Assembly: GCA_037179385.1 (NCBI GenBank)
Contig: CM074185.1
Span: 7,187,371 to 7,251,370, forward strand
Direction of reading: 5' to 3'
Length of the DNA stretch: 64,000 nt
Source of the DNA: Holothuria scabra
Lineage: Eukaryota > Echinodermata > Holothuroidea > Aspidochirotida > Holothuriidae
The position numbers and the translations under genes are program-made. Positions within the stretch are counted from its first letter, which is position 1. Each line of letters opens with the position of its first letter. This document shows, piece by piece, positions 60,456 through 64,000 of the stretch. The notes under the pieces are model-generated. The model was given only the letters and a program-made list of their open reading frames with translations. It was not told the origin of the DNA and ran no database searches.

Positions 60456-61073
60456 CACAAGAATAAGTAAGACTACTTGCTGGGCCCCAGCTGGGACCCA
60501 TTCGTGTTTGTCGGGTGTTCCCAACTGGGCTAGCCTTTTCCAGCTGAAGCCCAGCTAGGCTTCAGTTGTAGAAGCTGGGCCTGGCTGGACTTCAACTGGG
60601 CATCAGTTGGGAAAAGCTAGCCCAGTTGTACCCCACGTGGGAACCCCTGACAAACACGAATGGGTCCCAGCTGGGACCCAGCAAGTAGCCCAACTCAGGG
60701 AGCCCAGTCGGGGTCAAATTAGCATGTTGACTGGGTGAGACGTGGTGTTTGAACTGGGAACACTTCACAAGAATAAGTAAGACTTCTTGCTGGGCCCCAG
60801 CTGGGACCCATTCGTGTTTGTCGGGTGTTCCCAACTGGGCTAGCCTTTTCCAGCTGAAGCCCAGCTAGGCTTCAGTTGTAGAAGCTGGGCCTGGCTGGAC
60901 TTCAACTGGGCATCAGTTGGGAAAAGCTAGCCCAGTTGGACCCCACGTGGGAACCCCTGACAAACACGAATGGGTCCCAGCTGGGACCCAGCAAGTAGCC
61001 CAACTCAGGGAGCCCAGTCGGGGTCAAATTAGCATGTTGACTGGGTGAGACGTGGTGTTTGAACTGGGAACAC
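60456..61073. repeat. Two tandem copies (310 bp) of the CCCAGCTGGG palindromic MITE
   Basis: CACAAGAATAAGTAAGACT occurs at 60456 and 60766. Both units run through CAGCTGGGACCCATTCGTGT and its inverse ACACGAATGGGTCCCAGCTG, nearly identical to each other. Each unit is itself a long imperfect inverted repeat. Relative at 34760-35077. Confidence 0.9.
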
Positions 61074-61425
61074 TTTAAGTTACCTACAATAGTTTCACTT
61101 ACAAGTTTCAAGTATGCAAAAAGCTTCCTTGCGCAACTCTGTGAAACAATAAATCTGTGAAAGTTGGAAAGTCTCCATAGTATGAACAAAACCTAATTCT
61201 CTGGGTGACTCTTTGAAAAATACCTGGCCTCCTCTGAACAAGTATCCTCTACTCTTATATGTACAGGTCACTACTTAGTGTATATGTAACACATACTACC
61301 AGCCTGCATATTACGTTGCACTATACTGTCCTTTAGTTGTTACCCCCTCCATTTGATCATTAACCTTCAGTTCCTGAACCCCTTATCTTTATAATTTAGT
61401 ACTCTGCGTGTAAGAAATTCTTTAC

Positions 61426-61453
61426 CTGGGCTTTTTTTCTTGTCTTCCTCCAT
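61426..61453 (-). CDS. Possible start-codon exon, unrecognised
   Basis: AAAAAAAATGGAGG on the minus strand, then EEDKKKSP and a CCAG|GTAAAG donor. No acceptor lies between the nearest upstream in-frame stop and the ATG, so it would be a first coding exon. The ATG context has A at -3 and G at +4. It could begin the PIAS-type gene or another gene; no domain can be seen. Confidence 0.3.
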
Positions 61454-61806
61454 TTTTTTTTCAAGAAATAGGTCCAATAATTTGACGTTGATTCAATAAA
61501 TTTGTAAACTTATCTGGTTCACACTTGTATAGATGATGTAGATGTTGGCTTTTCGTTGCCGCTTTCAACCATTCGACACTTCAAATTGTCATGGCAACTA
61601 AGATCCAAATCTTTAAACGTCATAATCCTCTAACGAGCTGTTTTTATCAAGTGAGACTATATATTCAATAGGGCTTAAAATATACAGGATTTAAGCATAC
61701 CTGGCCAAAAAGATTTGAAAACGAGCTGGACCGGTTTTAGAATAGATTATAATGTGACTGGCATGTCGCACCAAACATTTCTTCTGTTTCTCTGTTTTAC
61801 ACATAC

Positions 61807-61977
61807 CGCCAGCAACTCTGCCACAATTCTTTTCACCAGTGAAAGGCTAGCCTGCGTAGAACCTACGTGAATGCCGCCCTCCTTACTGCCGCACCTTAGT
61901 TTTTTCGTAGCGATGAGACGAAAAGTTTTGTTGGCTCCGAGGGGTTCTGCAATGCTGTATCTTGGAGGAATCATGTT
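61807..61977 (-). CDS. Unrecognised open exon
   Basis: A 171-nt minus-strand segment from acceptor GATACTAAG to donor GTATGT, exactly 57 codons in phase 0. Seen: MIPPRYSIAEPLGANKTFRL then IATKKLRCGSKEGGIHVGST and QASLSLVKRIVAELLA. It looks like conserved protein (mixed strand, then a helix at the end) and is richer in GC than its surroundings, but I recognise no family. Its neighbours on the same strand are the PIAS-type exons, 8 kb downstream. Confidence 0.5.
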
Positions 61978-64000
61978 CTTAGTATCTTAAAAACTTAAAG
62001 TGTACCTCATGTCTAGAATTTTTAAAGATGCACATTTTAGAAGTTGCAAAATGAATCTTATTTATCCAGCTCCCATTGTCATACCTCGTTTCATTGTTGA
62101 CATTACAATACTTAGAATTCGACATATTTGGTCTGTCATTATGTTCGGTCTCACTCAAGATTGCCTAAATGGAACATGTCAGGGCCCTTTTTGACATACA
62201 CAAGGGAGGCTTGACATCAGTCCCATGCACATCTCTATAATCAGCTCATTTGTTTACCCATTTTTCCCCTTTTTTCCTGGAAGCCTGCTGTTAAATGTGT
62301 AAATCAGTGTAGCGCGTACTGCAATAATCGAGTAAAAACTTTGAAGACTCTTAGATGAAGGTCCCTCATTTACCATAAGCCCTTCTTTATTAAAAAATGA
62401 ATGCACTTCAGAATCCATAGAGAAGAGTAAATTTTGTTATAATGTTCCCAAAAGTTTGGATACATCGCACACGAAAGTTTATGTGTAGCGCCATATCGAT
62501 AGGAAAGTTCAGTTTAAGAGACTTGGGACTATTCAATGTCCTTGGTAGACTTATTATCAAAACTGAATTGAACACCTGAGTACCGTCAGTCACTTCAAGA
62601 AATTTATCTCCAAAATAAAAAAGGTTTTTTAATTATTTCACCTCTTGATAATACAACTGCTTTCGTCTTATCTATATAAACTGTCCCATTCCGGTCATCA
62701 CTTTACTCTAAACCGCTTTCGGGGGAGATGTGAAGCATTAAGCCTTGGTCTCAAATTATAAAAGTAAAATCAGTTGTTTTTAAGGTGTTTACAAATGCAT
62801 GACCCTGATCTACGTCACAAATTATGACCCGTATTTACAGTGACCTAAATTCATAAAGGACCATTCTTGCTTACCAAGGTCGAAAAAAGAAGAAAAATAA
62901 ATAAAATAGTGCTGCGTTTGACGATAGGACTGCCAACACTGCCTCCACTGTCTCTTCCCTCTTTGTCCTCCTTTTTTCCTCTTATTTCATCTTGGGACCG
63001 CGCCACCCCCCCCCCCCCCCCGCCCACTATTCCGCTTACAGACGCGAAGAATCAGAAATCTAGGATGGTGTTTGTGATAGTTTTGAGGAAGTTAAACTGA
63101 CGGTTTTCTGAGACTTCCAATGAAACGATTTAAAAAAAAAAAAAAGAAAAGAAAAAAAAAAACGCCCTCATTCAGAGTACACCATATTAGTTATTGAAAG
63201 TACAGTAGGAAGCTCTCAAAGGAAAAGGGAACTGTAGGCCAGACTTTCATAGGATTTTAAAACCAAAACCCATTTGGGTGTTAGAGTGAAGGGAGGTGTC
63301 GGGTGGAGATCTAAGTAATATAGTAACATTTGTTTTGGATTAGTATCATTTAATTGATTTATGCTGACTGATGCGTCATGTCTTTTGGACTCTCAATTGC
63401 ATTTCATAGGATCATTACGTCACTAAAGCGTTCGGTTGGGTTAGGTTAGGTTAGGATGGATGGAGTTTTACGGCCAGGTTTACAACCAGTTAGTTCAGTA
63501 CTCGAATTCCCGACCTCCAGACTTTCGGGAAAATCAGCGGGTACTACACCTAAAAGTGAAGCGCTTGCAGAAACATTAGAACTTGACAATTACCATTAAA
63601 CGAAGGTAATAGTATATATGGCCAATTTGTGAGGGTATATGGTGATGGGATTTGTTGAATGATACAGGGTGAGGTGGACATAATTTCAAACCAATCGAGT
63701 TCATAATTTCATTTATTTTATATCTGATGATAAAGAATGTACTGATATTATCTTTCATTCATTTAGATAGTCGGTTCAATAATTATGGCTGAATTAAATG
63801 TGATTGTTTAAAACAAAGGATTAAAACAAAGGATAATTCCGGGAATGAATGTATATAATACATATTGTGACGATTTCACTTTCGCACATCATTCGGACGT
63901 CCGAACTACACGCCCTTCACGAAAGTGAAATGCAATCTACACTTAAATTTAGGAATGAGTATAACTCGATACCTTCAATTTTACTGGTAATTGTTAAAAT
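61978..64000. other. No confident gene; SINE remnant near the right edge
   Basis: An open minus frame at 62408-62593 has no good splice borders. C run at 63005-63020, A-rich tract at 63132-63163. 63436-63500 (GGTTAGGTTAGGATGGATGG, TTTTACGGCCAGGTTTACAA) is a remnant of the inverted SINE, not telomere repeat. The rest is AT-rich and featureless. Confidence 0.4.

Noticed and set aside
62408..62593. Possible PINIT-domain exon upstream of the PIAS exons
   Set aside because: No clear acceptor or donor and no convincing match to the PINIT motif.
63430..63460. Telomere-like GGTTAGGTTAGG
   Set aside because: Only about three repeats, and it continues into SINE sequence; matches the GTTA-rich SINE tail.

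Overview
This is a window of AT-rich animal nuclear DNA. Protein-coding sequence appears only as short exons with GT/AG borders, far apart in long introns, and the rest is crowded with small transposons, tRNA-derived SINEs, Penelope-type retroelements and (TA)n microsatellites. Repeat style and gene content suggest a marine invertebrate deuterostome, perhaps an echinoderm. That is an inference; no species can be named from the sequence.

Four coding regions can be supported, mostly by exon phases that fit together. (1) Minus strand, 14.3-3.3 kb: three exons encode two MLLE (PABC) peptide-binding domains, the fold at the C-terminus of cytoplasmic poly(A)-binding protein and in UBR5. Two further exon-like pieces at 17.7 and 14.6 kb may belong to the same or a neighbouring gene. 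(2) Plus strand, 40.5-42.1 kb: three exons give most of a GAPR-1-type CAP domain protein. (3) Minus strand, 54-47.3 kb: four exons give the SP-RING and C-terminal SUMO-interacting motifs of a PIAS-type SUMO E3 ligase, with a possible extra small exon at 59.6 kb. (4) Minus strand, 61.8-62.0 kb: one unrecognised open exon, next to a separate possible start-codon exon at 61.4 kb.

The centre (24.9-30.5 kb) holds two Penelope-like element copies in inverted orientation, each bounded by long (TA)n tracts. The minus copy carries the reverse transcriptase and a GIY-YIG endonuclease but is broken by frameshifts and a stop. The plus copy is a 3' fragment with an open GIY-YIG region and begins at a 28-bp snap-back palindrome. 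Both copies carry a hammerhead-ribozyme-like core near the 3' end.

The most unusual item is a short retroposon family. One 268-bp copy (7281-7548) contains about 44 nt very like the 5' end of U2 snRNA, followed by a chain of small hairpins and a conserved A-rich 3' end, and is flanked by 15-bp direct repeats. Related 5'-shortened copies at 55193-55305 and 55898-56027 have 22-bp and 17-bp flanking repeats, and a tandem pair lies at 20743-21140. Many short inverted-repeat transposons are also present, several nested inside one another so that their target duplications can be read directly.
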